A stretch of DNA of 64,000 nucleotides from Hymenopus coronatus (GCA_030762935.1 CM060881.1:95840001-95904000), one strand, 5' to 3'. Positions 44,562 through 56,378 are shown, counted from the stretch's first letter. Program-made: numbers and translations. Notes: generated by a model not told the origin, from the sequence alone.

Positions 44562-44784
44562 AAATACAGTTCCGGAGTCTGAGCGAGACTCCGGCGCTGT
44601 ACTCCTTTTCTCTTATTCCTTTTTCCCTAAATTTCCTTTTGGTTTACCGTTTTTTTTACAAATTCACATACACATTCGCAAACACATAAACACCCATGTC
44701 CAAGGTGGGACTCGAATCCACGATCCCCAGCGCCATGAAGCACCAAAGTGAGGCGCTTTAGCGAGCACGGCCATGGGGACCGAC
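44562..44784 (-). repeat. SINE family 1, copy 3 (minus)
   Basis: On the minus strand: GTCCCCATGGCCGTGCTCGC, B box CGTGGATTCGAGTCCC, and body end GGCGCCGGAGTCTCGC-like followed by CTCCGGAACTGTAT. It matches the copy at 2.78 kb along its length. Confidence 0.85.
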
Positions 44785-44794
44785 ATAAACTTAA

Positions 44795-44880
44795 ACGGGT
44801 AACTCAACTTAAGTGAGATTCGAACTCGCGACCTGTTGAATGTGAGGCAGACACGCTACCACCACACTGCCCAGACGGGG
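44795..44880 (-). repeat. SINE family 2, head fragment (minus)
   Basis: On the minus strand: CTGGGCAGTGTGGTGGTAGC, GTCTGCCTCACATTC and GGTCGCGAGTTCGAATCTC, the tRNA-like head of family 2. The body is absent. It abuts the family 1 copy. Confidence 0.85.
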
Positions 44881-44956
44881 CTTAAAAAGGTTTCCATGCC
44901 GGGATCCTTCGGAGAATAAGCAGCTGACTCCGCTGCCAACAGAGCCAAAGAGTTTT

Positions 44957-45560
44957 ACTTTCTCTTGCACGTATGTACAAATAGAGAAGGATTGTATCCC
45001 ACCCAAAAATTCGATACCGAAATTTCACAGAGAATATGTTTTGAACATCAATAAATAAAAAAGATTTTTAGACAAATGTCTGTGCTATTATGTTCGTGCA
45101 CGCACGCACGCGTGTGTGTGTGTACGCGCGAGGGGGGGGGGAGCATAGCTCAAAAATGAAAAGTCCGTTGAATAGTAAACGTTTAAGTTTTGGTACCTTC
45201 AAAGGACTCCACACCCAAATTTTCAAGAAAATACTCCTTCCTATACTACCCTTTATTTTTAGAAAAGTTTGATTATCTGAAAAAGGTTAACATGATTTTG
45301 ATTAAAATTCCACATGTTTAAGGTATATTTAAGGTATTTTCATGGCAGCCGAATTCCTGAATTTTCTTGGAATAGGCTATGAAGGTCTGTTCATTCTGGA
45401 TGACTTTTGTGTAACTGATAAATCGTAAGAGATAGACGAAACCCTACCACACAAAACGTATACATCTCGTTGTGTTTTAACACAATATATATAACCGCTG
45501 CAGTTAAAGAGCTCAAGAAATAAAACTCAACTTCATTTCAACAGGTCCGGATTTTTATAG
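44957..45560 (+). repeat. Family A, copy 20 (3-prime truncated)
   Basis: Head ACTTTCTCTTGCACGTATGTAC, AAAAATTCGATACCGAAATTTCAC, a GC/GT-rich tract with a G-run (45130-45140), TTTTCAAGAAAATACTCC and TAAGAGATAGACGAAACC. It becomes unrecognisable after about 45560. Confidence 0.8.
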
Positions 45561-46199
45561 CCTAAAAGTGTTTCAAAAGATTACCAATAAAATTAGGAAC
45601 GCTTAAAAAAATCGTTTAAAATGGGCCTAAAACTGAGATTTGTTTAATTAATTGAAATAAGTATACAGGAAGTTATAACTTAGTTTATACATGGGGATAG
45701 CTGCTATTCGAGCAAAAGAAGTAGATTTACGAGTAATGATGACCTAAGTTACAAATTCATCCAAAAGATATATTTGCGCCATGTTGTTATTTATAAAGTT
45801 TAAAAGGAAATTTTGAATTGTATTTGAAACTGGTCTAAAAGCTGTAGCATATCGTACCTTATGACACGAAATAAGGATAAGTATAATATATACCAAATTG
45901 AATGTCCTTACTGAACTCCAAGAAGGTAAACTACCATGTCCAGATTGACCATTAATTGTAATGTTTTTTGCTTTTCAAGAATATGCGTAAAGGATATAAA
46001 AATTATTTTTCAGTTTCAAAACTGAAATTTATGTTTGAAAATTATATATAAAATAATATAAACATTTTATGCAGCTAATGAAAATACAAAAAATTAAAAT
46101 AACTAAAAGTCCAATCAAAACATAAAATAACAAAAATTACTGAATAAAGGTGCATGTTCATTATCTGGCTTCAATAAGGGCTTATGTATATGTTAACAA
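45561..46199. other. AT-rich intergenic DNA, nothing recognised
   Basis: No frame or shared repeat. Confidence 0.4.
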
Positions 46200-46480
46200 T
46201 GATTATGATAATGAGCGAGGTGACACCGTGTGTGCGATCGCAATCCGGATATTCGGCTTTGATCTCCGGCCACCGTCCACTCTGAAACGTGCGTTTTTCG
46301 TGATTTCCCTGGATTGGTAGGAGAATGCTGGGTTTTCCACCTCTACCACTTCTTTTATGTTCCTCATTTCCAGTAGTGTGCAGTTTCTTCATCGTCATCT
46401 CCTTTATTGAGTTGTAAGGACCAGGCAACGGGGTTCGGCTAGTTGCGGCTGGGCGGTTGGGATGTACATCGTTCATGCTT
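46200..46480 (+). repeat. SINE family 6-like segment, copy 1
   Basis: A GC-rich block with GCGAGGTGACACCGTGTG at its head, comparable with CGAGGTGACTCCACTG at 51.35 kb, then GATCTCCGGCCACCGTCC and a tail GCGGCTGGGCGGTTGGGATG. A tRNA-like origin is only suggested. The 101-residue minus frame here is not credited. Confidence 0.4.
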
Positions 46481-47190
46481 CTTTCCTGAACTCAGTTGAA
46501 ATTTCACAGTTGGAGCCTGCCTCAAAATTGCCCTCCCCATAAGAAACATCTCATCAGAATCTGTGCCAAATTATTAAGTATCCAGTGCTGTAACCTTCAT
46601 TTTGACCATGTAACTAATTTTGGTTCATCCTGTAGTATGCAACATTAAGGAGGTTATCAGTGGTATACAAACTAAGAAAAATATAACCGAAAACATTAAA
46701 TGATGAAAATTATGACATTAAAACAAGCTTTTGTTGCCTCAGGGCAAGTTAGCCTGTGTTATGCAAAGAACTCATTGCTGGTACAGCTGTAGACGACATT
46801 GGTGTCTCTTCTAGACCTATTAATGTCTATAATTGTTAGCGAGCCGAAAAACATTCTTCCCCTTTCATTTAAGGAAACGATACGGGTGGCGTTGTTATTT
46901 AGTTATTATAGACACTTTCACTTTTCTTTAAAAACAATTTTGTCCCTCCGTTCCATATTCAGCAGCCGTCATACATGAGATTTCGGCCTTGGATAATTTA
47001 CTAGTGCGGCACATCTGCCATTAACACCTTGTAACTATATTAGTCTTAAATAAACTGAGCGGATGGTGTGGTTTATTTAAATTAACTGTCAGTCAAATTT
47101 AACACATTTATAGAGTAGGAAACATGACATCCAGAGTATAATATTTCTTGGCACTTCATGTATTATTAATGTTTAAGTTCTTTACCGCAT
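46481..47190. other. Intergenic DNA, nothing recognised
   Basis: No supported feature. Confidence 0.4.
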
Positions 47191-47194
47191 TTAG

Positions 47195-47800
47195 GTAGGC
47201 AGAGGAGGTGTTACTTTCCACAGAAAATGTCGATAGATATATTTCATAGGAATTGCATGTTTTGAGATTCCATGAATACGAAGACAGCGTATTTATAAAA
47301 AAAGATCCACACAAATGTGTGTATACAACCTATTTCAAAAAACGAAAGCAATCGGTGTTTAAGTTTAGCATCGTCTGAAGATGCGACACGAAGATTTTTA
47401 ATAAAAGTGCTCCTGCTCAAACAATCCTTTACATGGAAAATGTTTTTGTATATGTTGACATTCTCAAAAGTGCCTCTAACTATATTGGTTAAAATGCCAC
47501 ATGTGTAAGATATTTTTATGACAAATGAAATGTGTATCTTGACTTTTTTGGGAATTGACTCTGGAGTTCTTTTCATTCTGAATAACTGGTAAACAGTAAA
47601 AAATAGAACACTTAAATAAAAATGTCGATATTTTAAGTCAACAGTTTATGTTGTGTACTTTTCTTCTTAATTTTATGGAGTTAAACATTACTACATATTT
47701 CTTAGATTGGTTTAGATTTTAAAATACTAGTCCCTTTTTCAAAAGTGAAATCGTCATTTTTTTCTTTTTCTCCTTGTCCAGCGAAGATAACAGACCCCAG
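47195..47800 (+). repeat. Family A, copy 21 (decayed)
   Basis: GAGGAGGTGTTACTTTCCAC (head), TTTGAGATTCCATGAATACG, AAGATGCGACACGAAGATTTT, ATCCTTTACATGG and AAATGTGTATCTTGACTTTTT in the right order. The tail is lost. Confidence 0.75.
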
Positions 47801-47875
47801 GCAGATATTTTCATTTGCATTTCCACATTGCTAAGATTCCTTTTTAGTCAGATGATTTATCAGATTATGACATGT

Positions 47876-47890
47876 GTATGTGTGTGTGTG

Positions 47891-47937
<47 letters not shown>
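47876..47937. repeat. (GT)n(TA)n microsatellite
   Basis: A short GT run followed by about 22 TA units. Could extrude or form a cruciform. Confidence 0.95.
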
Positions 47938-47942
<5 letters not shown>

Positions 47943-48585
47943 GTCAGAATTATTTATATCTAATACAAGGATGAACAGCAATGGCCAGTTGGGGTTTTGA
48001 AGACCCCAAAATTCGTTTGTCTTTTGTTAAATTTTCTATAGTAGTTTTGTGGGCTTACTGTACAACAACTAAATTTAATATTTTGGCACCATAAATGCAC
48101 TGCTGAAGATACAGGATACAAAGGGGAGCTAATGAAACACTTTTGTTTTTAAATATTGACTACAAGGTGAACATAAAATAAAAGCAATAATATCGGTATC
48201 AGCTCATTGTCACTAATATCAATACTAAAGGATGTCACTTCAATAATAAAGCGCATTTGAGAATAAATATACATTTTCATATTGCTACATAGGTATGACT
48301 ACTGGTAAGCTTGTGCTATCGAAGATGCTCACCAGATTCTAATTCAAATGTTATGAGGCAGATCAGCAATAAACTCCTGCAAAAGGAAAGAAGATAATTC
48401 AATGAGTCTCAACAAATAATATGGTTACGCATCCAACAACATAAGAAGAGACCAAGGTGTTCCAAGTGTTCAAGAAGTATAACAAGAAAATTAAAGCATT
48501 CAGAAATGAGGAAAATCTACTTCAGTTGCCATCATAGAAAAACAGTAATTTGTATGGAATATTAATAACAGAATTTTAATACAGC
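47938..48585. other. AT-rich intergenic DNA, nothing recognised
   Basis: No supported feature. Confidence 0.4.
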
Positions 48586-48589
48586 TTGT

Positions 48590-49407
48590 CATTGAAGAAG
48601 TTGCTTTGGGGAAGGTTAGACCTTCGTTTTACCACTCTCAACAAGCACAACGCGTTGCAGTCTCCACTGATAAGCAAGAGGGATAAAACGAAGTTCGCTC
48701 AGTCAGTTTTCCAATTGCCGGTTTTAATTTGAGTTCTGAAGCGGAAAATATAAATCGGAAACAACAGTTTTTTTTTTTTTTTTTATCTTAGAGCGCTATG
48801 CTGGGTTTTATGTCGGTAAGAGGTATGAGACCACTCTCTCTCTCTCTGTCTTTCCTCTTTCTCTCTCTCTCTATCAGGGTTTATGGGGCTCTAGATCCAG
48901 GCTATTAATGTTGGTCGATAATTTCATAGTAATCCATAAACCCCAATTCTATTTGCGGAATTATAATTTATTTTCGATTACATTTTGCAAATGTACATTT
49001 TCCAACGAAAAATCTATTTACTTCCAGGAACAAAATATATTCTAACGCGGAAACTTAACTGCACCGGTAGTAGCCTAGGATTCCTTGACTAGGAAATATA
49101 TCCCACGAAGTCACAGTCAACCTCACTCGACAACGAGTCATTTGAGTGCCCCTTTCCTTCTTTATGAACTGATTTTTATAATTTCTGGCTTCACAACCAA
49201 GAAAATCAACGCGTTACCACGATTTATATTGCACCCTGTGATTTCAACTTCGGTATGCAACTAGAAAACATCTGAACAACAAATACACAAAATGAAAGAA
49301 TATTTACAAAATGTCTGCAACATAGGGATATAAATATTGCTTCAGTTCTGTAACTCTCTTAACCACGATGGGATATCCGCATGCGTGCAATAGGGGCAGT
49401 TGGGCCA
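48590..49407. repeat. Family B element, copy 3 (split)
   Basis: 48600-48745 has the core GGGATAAAACGAAGTTCGC and AATTTGAGTTCTGAAGC. 49342-49407 has TTCTGTAACTCTCTTAACC, GATGGGATATCCGC and GGGGCAGTTGGGCCATG, the complement of the outer end of the 42.25-kb copy. About 600 bp of unrelated DNA (T-run, CT-rich run, unassigned sequence) lie between them, probably a later insertion. Confidence 0.55.
48835..48873. repeat. CT-rich simple repeat
   Basis: CTCTCTCT runs with a short TTTCC interruption, inside the DNA separating the two family B parts. Confidence 0.85.
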
Positions 49408-49414
49408 TGATATT

Positions 49415-49690
49415 TTTTGTTGAAAAATTTCATGTAAAGGTAGCTTTTTGTGGGAGGAACTTTCTTGAACATCTTTGTATCGCATCCTTCAAAAATCCTG
49501 AAATGACCCTGTAGGAAATTTCTCATTTCTAGTTTTTGAGCTATGCTCTCTCTCTTCTTTCTCTTTCTTTCTTTCCTTCTTTCTTTATTTCCTTCTTTCC
49601 ATCTTTCTCTCGAGCCTTTTTAAAAATGCTTTTATTAGGTTCAGAGCGTCCTAAATCTTACATTTCCAGTGAAACCATATGATAATAGAG
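49415..49690 (-). repeat. Family A fragment (minus, head third)
   Basis: TTTCATGTAAAGGTAGC, CTTTGTATCGCATCCTTC, TAGTTTTTGAGCTATGC, a CTTT-type tract instead of CA (about 49545-49612), then TTTTTAAAAATGCTTTTATT and CATTTCCAGTGAAA. The tail two-thirds are missing, where family B copy 3 adjoins. Confidence 0.75.
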
Positions 49691-50110
49691 TAACTAAAAC
49701 TTGTGTTACTCTTCATGTTTATCTAAACTAAATTTGGTGTGCTTTAGATGCTTTAGTTTTCCAAAACAGAGAAATTTACAACTTGCATTACATTACCAGA
49801 GATCATTAGAATCCAAAGGGGCGAAAGTAGCGAATGTATAATCGTGATTCATCTTTTCTCCTGGCCTCTACAATCTTCTCTTATACTAATGACACTTTCA
49901 TCTTGGGTCCTAGTCATATACCAATCATAATACATTTCCTTACCATATATTATTTATTTATAGCTATTCTACAATTTTCAAAATTCTGTTTTACATCTAC
50001 CTATTTGTGCATTTTATGCATAATACACAAGAGGTGAAAATAAAAATAGAATTTCGAATATTTGTAGAGTAGTTATAAAATAAATTATATCGGGTAAAGA
50101 AATATATACC
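49691..50110. other. Intergenic DNA, nothing recognised
   Basis: A 67-residue frame here has no motif. Confidence 0.4.
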
Positions 50111-50324
50111 TATATAGGATGTTCACAAAAGTAATTTCGTGAATGATGTAACTTAGGAATGTCTTTTTGTTGCAGGTTGATCACTGAGCAGTACGAGTAA
50201 GTTGACGTATTGACATTGTCACGTGGCGTTTTCGAGTGTTCATAGGATGAGCTGCGACGACGGTTCAGCGGAAAGGATGGACCAACGAATAAAACCATGT
50301 GGAAATGTTAGGTAAGTTTCAAGA

Positions 50325-50480
50325 ATGGGTTCTGCTGCTGACTATCTCGACCAAGTTAGCCTTCCACAAGCGCAGCTGACATTGACGCAATACACGAGTC
50401 CTAAATCTGCACGTAGTCTTCTTTCACGTCAACTGAAAATTCCGAAGTCATCAGTGTTCAAAGTACTGAAATTCATCATT
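50325..50480 (+). pseudogene. Transposase HTH fragment (mariner-superfamily type)
   Basis: The frame from 50325 reads ...TSPKSARSLLSRQLKIPKSSVFKVLKF. It resembles the SPKKSTRRLSRELGIPxSTVxRILK helix-turn-helix of an insect mariner-superfamily transposase group whose C-terminal fragment type is seen at 29.77 kb. After about 50480 the similarity is lost. No inverted ends identified. Confidence 0.4.
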
Positions 50481-51330
50481 TGCACATGTTACACCAATTG
50501 TATGACGGAATATATAGACAGACACACACATAAACTTAAATCTGCAATCCACAGAAAAGAAACCCTATTGACACTACTATGTAAACAAATCACTGGAGTC
50601 CAGCAACACTCTCTTGTCAATTTCCTTCTTAATAAATTTATACTTCTATCAACTACTGGAATCCAACTGTCCGCTTAAATCTTTAAACACACCTCACCAC
50701 ATTCCAGATAATTTCTTAGAGGTTTTGGTATCGTCCTTATCAATTAGTTATATAGACACATCCAACACAGTTTCACTACAGTCCAAATTACCAAATTATT
50801 CATTATACGTTTTTAAATATGCATTTTCAATCACAACTATTTAAATATTGTAATATTGTGAATTTCCTTTTCACTTACATCAATTAATGTCCAGCATAAA
50901 TCTCAAATAGGTCTGCGGATGCAGGAACCGCATTCCGGCGTCGGAGACTCCTGTCACATTCCAGTCATTTCATTTTCTGCATCTTCTTCCTTCCCCATGT
51001 TTATCACATTTCTTACTTCTAGGATAGTTAATAGGATTTTATGGAATTAGGATTTAATATAAGGCATGGGAAATTTAATAATCTTTCTCCATCTTCAGCA
51101 ATCTTATTATCGGACAGTATCTTCTGCAGTTGTTCTTCCCTAAGGCTGAAACGAGAGTAAGATGTTAAAATAAAAGAGAAAATTAATTGAAATATCTACC
51201 ATACCCTTTCCATAAACTCAAATTCAAAAGTTAAAAAAATAATATTTTGGAACTATTTAATTTTGTAAATATTGTAAATTTTAGTATCAAATTTTTGTTG
51301 TAATAAACATTTTATCTATCTATTATGGCT
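50481..51330. other. Intergenic DNA, nothing firm
   Basis: Featureless frames of 76-117 residues and a short GC-richer tail-like patch at 50905-50960. Not assigned. Confidence 0.35.
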
Positions 51331-51339
51331 TCAATGATT

Positions 51340-51795
51340 CGATCGAGGTGACTCCACTGAAGGTGTGTGGCTCATGAGGTCCCAGGTTTAATTTCCAATG
51401 ACCGCCCACTTGAACCATGCTTTTTTGGGTGTTTCACTTTATTTGGTCTCTTTCAGGGTTGGCGATAGTGTTTCGGTGCAGCGTGGCAGGAAAAACTTTC
51501 TGTGAACTTTTCCCGTTCCTCAGCCTTCGGCAGGTTCCCGGGACAAAAACTCCTTATAAGAAGGTCACTGGACCCTCTGTGTGTGATGGGGGCTCCAATC
51601 TGTCTGACTACTAGGGCGTCTCAGTCTGGATACGTGGGACCCTGTTATTGCTGTGCCATCATTTCTGGCTTCTGTTGCTCTGTCTCTCTTCTTATCCCAT
51701 CCATCCCGGGGGCGCCACTTTGCATGGAGGATGCAATATGCTCACTGGATCGGTACTGGAACATACCTATAATTTCCATGACATTGTAGAGCGCT
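51340..51795 (+). repeat. SINE family 6-like segment, copy 2
   Basis: The head GATCGAGGTGACTCCACTG and B-box-like GTCCCAGGTTTAATTTCC suggest a tRNA-derived start. The GC-rich body has CTCAGCCTTCGGCAGGTTCC. The overlapping 63-95-residue plus frames fit GC-rich non-coding sequence better than a gene. Confidence 0.45.
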
Positions 51796-52067
51796 TTATC
51801 GACTATTTTCAGAAATCTCAAATCATAGTTATGTCATAAAAGAATATTTTAGTATACATTACCTATTTTAAATTAAAAGATTGCTATATACATCTCTACA
51901 TATAAGAACTTTTTATAAAAATATAATTTTACTTTCTGAAATGCTATAACGTGAACGAGGGCGTCATGATCGGGCAATTATTTAAGTTCGGCGGTTCCCT
52001 CGGCGACGTTTATCAGTGTCAGGAGAATCCAAAAAGGAGAATATTGTGCATTTCGTGATTGTTCAAA

Positions 52068-52232
52068 ATGAACTGTCTGGTACAAAGTAACGCCGATTGT
52101 AAGGTGAGAGATGTTATTCGATTTTTGAACTCCCGGAAGTTGAAGCCAGCAAAAATTTACCATCAATTAAAGGAAGCGTATAGTGATAATGTAATATGCG
52201 AAAAATGGTGCAAAATTGCAACAATTGCATGA
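52068..52232 (+). pseudogene. Mariner transposase N-terminal remnant
   Basis: 54 codons from ATG reading MNCLVQSNADCKVRDVIRFL, then NSRKLKPAKIYHQLKEAYSD and NVICEKWCK. This is the first helix-turn-helix of mariner-family transposases (VRxxIRFLxxxKLKPAEIHxQLxEVYGxNVMSxxxVxKW). A stop comes before the second HTH. Further decayed coding sequence (about 52233-52350) may continue. Unrelated in position to the 25.3-kb element, which lacks this half. Confidence 0.7.
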
Positions 52233-52349
52233 TAAAACAAGCGAAGAACGGGTGGCGCGCATCACTATGATTTGAAGAATCTACTCTCAAAATAGGCGTG
52301 CAAAACAAACGTATAACCACAGAGGAGCTTCAGATTTATTTGCAAACTC

Positions 52350-53650
52350 TTTGCTTGGTGGACATTTTGACTTAAGACTGGCGCCATCCGAGAACAACAT
52401 GGGGATTCTAAAGCTCGTTGGCGGATTAGGATAAAACGTTTAAATAGCAGGGCGCCACAGATATCTGAACATTTCCATAAAATATTTCAGGACGATTAAA
52501 TCAAAAGGTTGCTTTGGTGGTTATGTGCAGCTTTCCACTTTTGTGACGTCATCAGAAGAAGGATCAATGAAATAATAATAAAAATGTTAAATTTTGAATT
52601 ATCATAGTTGTCTCATCTTTTGTGATAACACCACACTAGAAGAAGCGTCTTATTTAATAATTTATTCCAATGAATAAAAGTTTCCTTAAAACGAAAAACA
52701 GTCAATACTGAACATACTAAACTCAACTCAGTATGCAGTGATTACGTCATCACTAAAGCGGCAAATTGAAAGATGGCAAACTCACGATTCGGTCAAGTTT
52801 CAATAGAAGATATTGATTATTTTATAAATGATTCCAAACCCAAAAACACTGAAAAGAGCAGGAGATATATTTGGAATTAATTTCAACAGTTTTGTGTAAT
52901 GTATAATTACAAACCAACAGCAGTAACTTCAATACCACAAATCGCACACATGTTGAAATATTGAGGTTATAGATAATATGAAAAAAACCAACGGTGATAA
53001 CCACAAAGAATATTTTGTGAAAACAATTTGGAACATCACGCAAAACTCTTACAAGAAAAGTATTGCAAGAAACATTCCATCAATTTTAACACATTTACAG
53101 ACCAAGAATTTAGTTCTGCTAGGGCTGCAATGGAGTAAAACGTAAACAACTGCAGAACAACTAACTCTAGGTTAAGAAGTATTGATTATTATTATTTGGT
53201 AACAGATCTATAGTATTTATCATTTAGGAGGTCATGATGCATAGAGCTTTGCTTTAATTAACTTCACAAGAAAACATAATAATATGCTTTTAAGTGTTTA
53301 TAATAACTATCATTATATCTAGTTTTGCGCAAGAAATCTTATTTTGTTCGTTCCTTAAATTTAATCGTGAAATAGTCTTTTCGAATTGTACTCGCATGGC
53401 TCGCGAAGTTATGAGTAAGATGAAACACAACTCTGCAATTACTACAGATAATTTAAACTTAGAGTTTGAGAGATACTTTATCTCACCTTTTTTTTACTTA
53501 TTAAAGCCAAACGGTGGTTGCTCACTGCATTACTCTCGTATGGCCTAATTTGGATCGAATTAAACATTTCCTTTAAAAACTACATACATTAGCGGTGGAG
53601 AAAGTATGAGATACTTGCAGCAACATAATTTAGGGGGCGAATGGGTTTGA
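52350..53650. other. AT-rich intergenic DNA
   Basis: Nothing coding. A weak inverted similarity exists between about 52530-52555 (CTTTTGTGACGTCATCAG) and 52738-52770 (GATTACGTCATCACTAAAG) and may mark a small MITE. Confidence 0.35.
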
Positions 53651-53945
53651 AATACACTGCTCAAAAAATTAGAGGAACACATGTTTAAACCAAAGCCAAA
53701 AATAAAATAGTGAGGCAATGTAAATGTTGACAGTCAGATATTATGCTTTAAAGTATTGTTTAAAACTACAATGATCTAAACGTTTGCTAGTTTTTCTCTC
53801 AATAAATCAGTGAAGTTGAAAAATCTGTGGAAATCAAAGTGAGTGTTGTTTGATTTATTGATTTACTTTGTTTCAAAATAGGGTTTAATAGAAATCTGTG
53901 GTAGAACATTTTTATTTTTGTACTATCTGAGTCTAATACAGAGGA

Positions 53946-54887
53946 ATGAGACATCTGAATGAAACATTTGTCGCAGTTGCATGGATTGAAGATTGCCATT
54001 CCATTCCTTTTGTCTCCAGGATTCTTCATGTCAGTCCTGCTGTCATTCATAGGGCTTGGAGACAATATATAGAGACAAGCGGATTCAAGAGGCAGCCCGG
54101 ACAAGGGCGTAAGAAGAATTCAACAGCGGTACAGGATAGATATCTTGTCTTATCAGCTTTGCAAATCTCCAGCCAGAGATCTGCAAAATAACGCAAACAA
54201 CTGGAGTGGTGATTTCTAGTCATACAATAAGAAACAGGCTAAGAAATTCAGGGTTGAGGTCTAGAATCTCCGTTAAAGCCCCCTCGTTGACACGTCAGCA
54301 CAAGGAAGTCCGGATGAGATTTGCTCAGAATCATATCAACGACAATAGAAGGCTGTTCTCTTCACAGATGGGTCAAGGTTTAAATTAACGGGTATGGAGA
54401 CGTTGTGGTGAGCGCCTTGCTCCAGCCAGTATTGTTGAACATGACAGATTTGGAGGTGGTTCAATTATGGTTTGTGCTGGTATTACTGTTGAGTCTCGGA
54501 CAGAGCTTGTGGTTGTCCCACAACACATGAATGATAATGTTTACATTAGCAACATTGTCCTACAACATGTCGTGCCTTCTGCTTATGGAATGGACTCTAA
54601 TTTTCTTCTGCAGCACAATAAGTCTAAACCCTATACAGCGCGGAGTACCAAGGATGTCTAAAAGAAAGCCAAATTTGAGTAATGGACTGGCCTACACACA
54701 CAGTCCTGGCCTTAATCCGATTGAAAATCTGTGGGATAAACTGAAAAAAATTGTTCACAAGCGGTCTGTTGTGCCACAGAACCTGAGAGAACTTGCAAAC
54801 GCAGTCACTGAAGAGTGGAAGAAAATCCATTATTACTATATCTTGGTTCCACCACCTAAACTTCCATTAAAACTATTTAGGTATTAG
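53946..54887 (+). pseudogene. Tc1-family transposase, broken
   Basis: Cut-and-paste transposase of the IS630-Tc1 group. In order: HTH region with SRILHVSPAVIHRAWRQY and an RQPGQGRKK linker (53946-54191), second DNA-binding part SSHTIRNRLRNSGLRSR (from 54206), the first catalytic block FTDGSRF after a frameshift at about 54360, a FGGGSIMVCAGIT-like block, the second catalytic block LLQHNKSKPYTA in which the expected QDN Asp is His, and GLNPIENLWDKLKK with the third catalytic residue Glu intact. At least three frameshifts or stops. Family members are about 340 residues, close to the ~310 codons spanned. Confidence 0.88.
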
Positions 54888-55034
54888 TTTTTTCACTTCT
54901 ACTCACCGTAATATCGTATTACAAAGTTTTAAAAATATATCTTGTCTATTTTTGGCCTTTAACTTCCAACAAAGTACGATATTTATACTAAAATATACCA
55001 GAAGTATTTGTTTTCTTTACTTTTTTACTTCAAT

Positions 55035-55450
55035 TTCTATTGTTTCAGTAGCTAACAGACAGGTGGCGTCTAAATCGTGCATAGTTGACGTTCATATTGC
55101 AAAATTCAAAACTACCAATATTTGAAAACTAGTTATCACTAACCATTAATAGGTTGTGGTACAATCAATGAACTGTTCACTATTCGGTCACTAGAGTCCT
55201 TTATAGTTGATTTTGAGGCATTTGTTGCAACATGAGAGTGATTACCAGCATTGATACAAAAAATACCGGGATTCTAAAAGTCATCCTGTGTTTAGAGTTC
55301 TGAATCAATTATTCTTGTGTAAAAAAGTGATTTTCGTGTAATTTATTTTTAGTGATTTTCCTCTACTTTGGTTTCAATAATTTCCACTTGTTTTACCAAA
55401 GCATGCGAGCGAAGCGAGCATGCGCTGTGTTAGGTTTAGGTTAGTGCTTG
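55035..55450 (-). repeat. Family D repeat, copy 2, inside the Tc1 element
   Basis: Complementary in order to 33.92-34.31 kb: CAAAATTCAAAACTACCAAT, an AGGTGGCGTC region, GCGAGCGAAGCGAGC flanked by GCATGC, and TTAGGTTTAGGTTAG. It is absent from a normal Tc1 element and so probably inserted after the element arrived. Confidence 0.6.
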
Positions 55451-56378
55451 TGTAAATTAACTTATTTTCACATATTTACAGCCTTGGCACTCCATTATTA
55501 CTGTGTGAATGTTGGTGACTTTTGAGCTTCACCTTTTTTTTCTTTCTTTGTTGTTTGGTGACTTTATCTACTTTGGTAGCATTGTAATTTCATTGTTTCT
55601 AGACCATAAATACTTACTTCCCGCCTAGCAACAGCTATTAAATCTTCCCCCACCATGAACTTTTTCCTGAATTTTGCTATTTAAGAAAGTGTACTTACAA
55701 GGTGGGAGTGGTGGGTTATTCCAATTCTAGATGAACACATATTAGCTCCTACATACTCTGAAGTGGATTATAAGGTTAGTTTCAATTCTTAAAGATTTAT
55801 ATTTGTGCTGGTCCTCTGGTATAGCTTTACCGAAAATCCGACAAATTGCTATTAGGAGACTGGTGCAAAGCGTGCCACATAGCTGTTATGAGGTTATTGC
55901 AGCTCATGTAGGACATACTAGGTTCTTAATGTTGAAATAATCATGAAAACAATGATTAGTAAACAATGTAATCTTATATTTGCACTTTTTTCTGCATCAG
56001 TCATTAATTTGACCGTATTTACAATCCTGTGAAATAAAAGTGTATTACAACACATATAATAATTTTACATAGTTATTCAATCTATAATTACAAACTACCA
56101 AAAATTAAATTCTATCAATATTTGTTTGGGGATATTGTTTTAAACATGTACTCCTCTAACTTTTTGAGCAGTTCACATCTTCTAGAGTTTTAAAGCTAGG
56201 AACTTAATTTTTGTACACAAATACTGTATAACCACATATAAAGCCAATGAAATTTTAACCCTGTAGCTTTAAATGTTTTAGTTATAATATTGAGTTTAAA
56301 ACGTGTTGATTTTACAAAATCTATCTCCTCCTGTAACTATTGAAAGTTTTTATTAATAAAAATGAGTATCATATTTTT

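Larger units (their letters stand above)
53655..56172 (+). mobile_element. Tc1-like transposon, inactive
   Basis: Terminal inverted repeats of about 33 bp: left CACTGCTCAAAAAATTAGAG...ACATGTTTAAAC, right the complement of ACTGCTCAAAAAGTTAGAGG...ACATGTTTAA. TA precedes the left end. The right flank reads CA on the plus strand, so the TA is mutated. A broken Tc1-type transposase lies inside. At 2.5 kb it is longer than the usual ~1.6 kb because it carries a family D repeat (about 55035-55450) and other DNA 3-prime of the gene. Confidence 0.88.

Noticed and set aside
52530..52770. Possible MITE with TGACGTCATC-containing inverted ends
   Set aside because: The arms match only over short interrupted stretches and no second copy is seen.
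55420..55445. Telomeric repeat remnant (TTAGG-like)
   Set aside because: Only two or three imperfect units inside a dispersed repeat.
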